43,320 bases of DNA from Microthrixaceae bacterium (GTDB lineage Bacteria > Actinomycetota > Acidimicrobiia > Acidimicrobiales > Microtrichaceae), in NCBI GenBank assembly GCA_020027475.1, contig JAHRAZ010000033.1, positions 1-43,320 on the forward strand. Reading direction: 5' to 3'. Below, in pieces: positions 42,483 through 43,320 of this stretch. The notes beneath the pieces were generated by a model, which saw only the letters and a program-made list of their open reading frames with translations, was not told the DNA's origin and searched no databases. The first letter of the stretch is position 1. Every line of letters begins with the position of its first letter. The translations under genes and the position numbers were made by a program.

Positions 42483-43235
42483 TCAGTCCAGCAGACCCAG
42501 ACCACGCGCAACGGCTGCACCCGTCTTCGCGTTGTTCAGATAGGGCTCGGGATTGTGGGCTCGGTACCCGTTGTCCACGAGGTGATCCTCGACTCTGGGG
42601 CCGAACTTCTCGGCCAGACGACTCACCGATGCGGCCTTGTCGCCCACGGCCGCCACATTGACCCAGTTCCGGGCTCCACCCGGCCACTGTCCGACTCCAT
42701 CGGCTGGGGGCGGTTCAAGTGCGGGAAACACCATCGAGGATCCGAGTGGTGAACCCAGGGTGATCAGCATGTCGATCTCGATGCCGGGGTTCGCGGCCAG
42801 AGCCTGATGCGAGATGACCGTTCCCAGGGAATGGGCAACGATCACGTCCGTGTCGGTCCCGACCGCCTCAAGGAACCGCGCACGTGTTTTGTCCCGAATG
42901 TCCGGGTCTTCGTTCATCACCGTGACCATGTCTATGGTGCGCTCATACGCGGCCGTGCCGGCAGCCTGGCTCAGGAATCCCAACGCCTCCTCACCTCCGA
43001 CTTCATCCAGCATTTCGGCCGCGCCTTCTCGCGCTGCCTCCCATTCGTCTGGATCCACCTTCTCCGCGTCGTGTCGGAACAGGTCGCCATAGAAGCAGAC
43101 GGCAACGTCGTCGGGATCAACCGAGAGTCCGTGGCGCCAGAGGCCGTCCTGCAGTGCCGGCAACCACCGGTCCTTCAGTTGATGTGGTCCCCACAGTTCG
43201 TGGAACGCGCCGTGCACCATCACAATTCGAGCCAT
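42483..43235 (-). CDS. Alpha/beta-hydrolase fold protein
   Basis: A 250-residue hydrolase. It starts with ARIVMVHGAFHELWGP (oxyanion region), has the nucleophile elbow VIVAHSLGTVISH, an acidic residue in VAAVGDKAAS and a histidine in YRAHNPEPYL, which together could form the triad. It resembles lipase/esterase or PGAP1-like serine hydrolases, without a signal peptide. ATG at 43235 is preferred to a GTG one codon earlier. The substrate is unknown. Confidence 0.85.
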   Translation of the reverse strand: MARIVMVHGAFHELWGPHQLKDRWLPALQDGLWRHGLSVDPDDVAVCFYGDLFRHDAEKVDPDEWEAAREGAAEMLDEVGGEEALGFLSQAAGTAAYERTIDMVTVMNEDPDIRDKTRARFLEAVGTDTDVIVAHSLGTVISHQALAANPGIEIDMLITLGSPLGSSMVFPALEPPPADGVGQWPGGARNWVNVAAVGDKAASVSRLAEKFGPRVEDHLVDNGYRAHNPEPYLNNAKTGAAVARGLGLLD

Positions 43236-43247
43236 CACCGGACCTTA

Positions 43248-43273
43248 CATCCCCACCCCACATCCCCACCCCA
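43248..43273 (+). repeat. Perfect 13-bp tandem duplication upstream of the hydrolase gene
   Basis: CATCCCCACCCCA occurs at 43248-43260 and 43261-43273. It lies in the 5' region of the hydrolase gene, on the minus strand a G-rich tract. No gene is seen from 43236 to the window end. Confidence 0.85.
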
Positions 43274-43320
43274 GCCCCCTCCCCTACGGGTCGTTCTGTG
43301 TTGGTCTGGTCGCGCATTTG

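Overview
The window reads as chromosomal DNA from a GC-rich actinobacterium. The evidence is a mycothiol ligase (mshC), an F420:NADP oxidoreductase (npdG), a phosphatidylinositol-mannoside cluster (pgsA-patA-pimA) and heavy use of GTG/TTG starts with 4-bp gene overlaps. The two acyl-CoA dehydrogenases, DUF3048 protein, paired CNNM/CBS proteins and APH-DUF6285 protein suggest a deep-branching lineage such as Acidimicrobiia. That placement is inference and was not tested by any search. No tRNA, rRNA, IS element, phage gene or CRISPR array was seen. Apart from an 85-bp tail, no stretch over about 215 bp lacks an assigned feature.

Region 1 (1-17973, all minus strand) is a housekeeping block. In order of transcription it is thrS, a HIT protein, a membrane protein, pgsA, patA, pimA, a peptidase-like membrane protein, a DUF3048 protein, pdxS, pdxT, yebC, ruvC, ruvA, ruvB, an acyl-CoA dehydrogenase, a quinone oxidoreductase, queA, tgt, yajC and the first codons of secD. 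The backbone thrS-HIT-pgsA-patA-pimA...pdxS-pdxT-yebC-ruvCAB...yajC-secD follows the mycobacterial order (Rv2614c to Rv2587c). Genes not part of that backbone therefore stand out as lineage insertions. They include a membrane protein that looks like an M48 peptidase with every zinc ligand replaced.

Region 2 (18055-25554, minus strand) holds a PlsC-like acyltransferase, mshC and npdG. Upstream of these is a tightly coupled four-gene unit of two CNNM/CBS membrane proteins, an APH-like kinase fused to a DUF6285-like domain, and a PIG-L deacetylase.

Region 3 (25687-30813, plus strand) is one coupled operon: a MarR regulator, two half-transporters that look like a heterodimeric ABC exporter with one degenerate ATP site, and a ModF-like soluble ABC ATPase. 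The divergent promoter region contains a perfect 8-bp operator-like palindrome and two further inverted repeats.

Region 4 (30841-43235, minus strand) contains an SRPBCC protein, a secreted M23 peptidase with a coiled coil, and a thiamine operon (thiamine pyrophosphokinase, ThiB, ThiP) headed by a clear TPP riboswitch and lacking a ThiQ ATPase. It continues with a second acyl-CoA dehydrogenase, a GGDEF protein with a dead EAL-like domain, a secreted S53 (sedolisin) lipoprotein, an ABM-domain protein, a small membrane coiled-coil protein and an alpha/beta hydrolase.

The most unusual window-wide signal is a recurring short tandem repeat with 15- or 18-bp period, always a multiple of three. It lies in frame inside at least four unrelated genes and also in one intergenic gap. 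I did not find a clear new defence or mobile system here.
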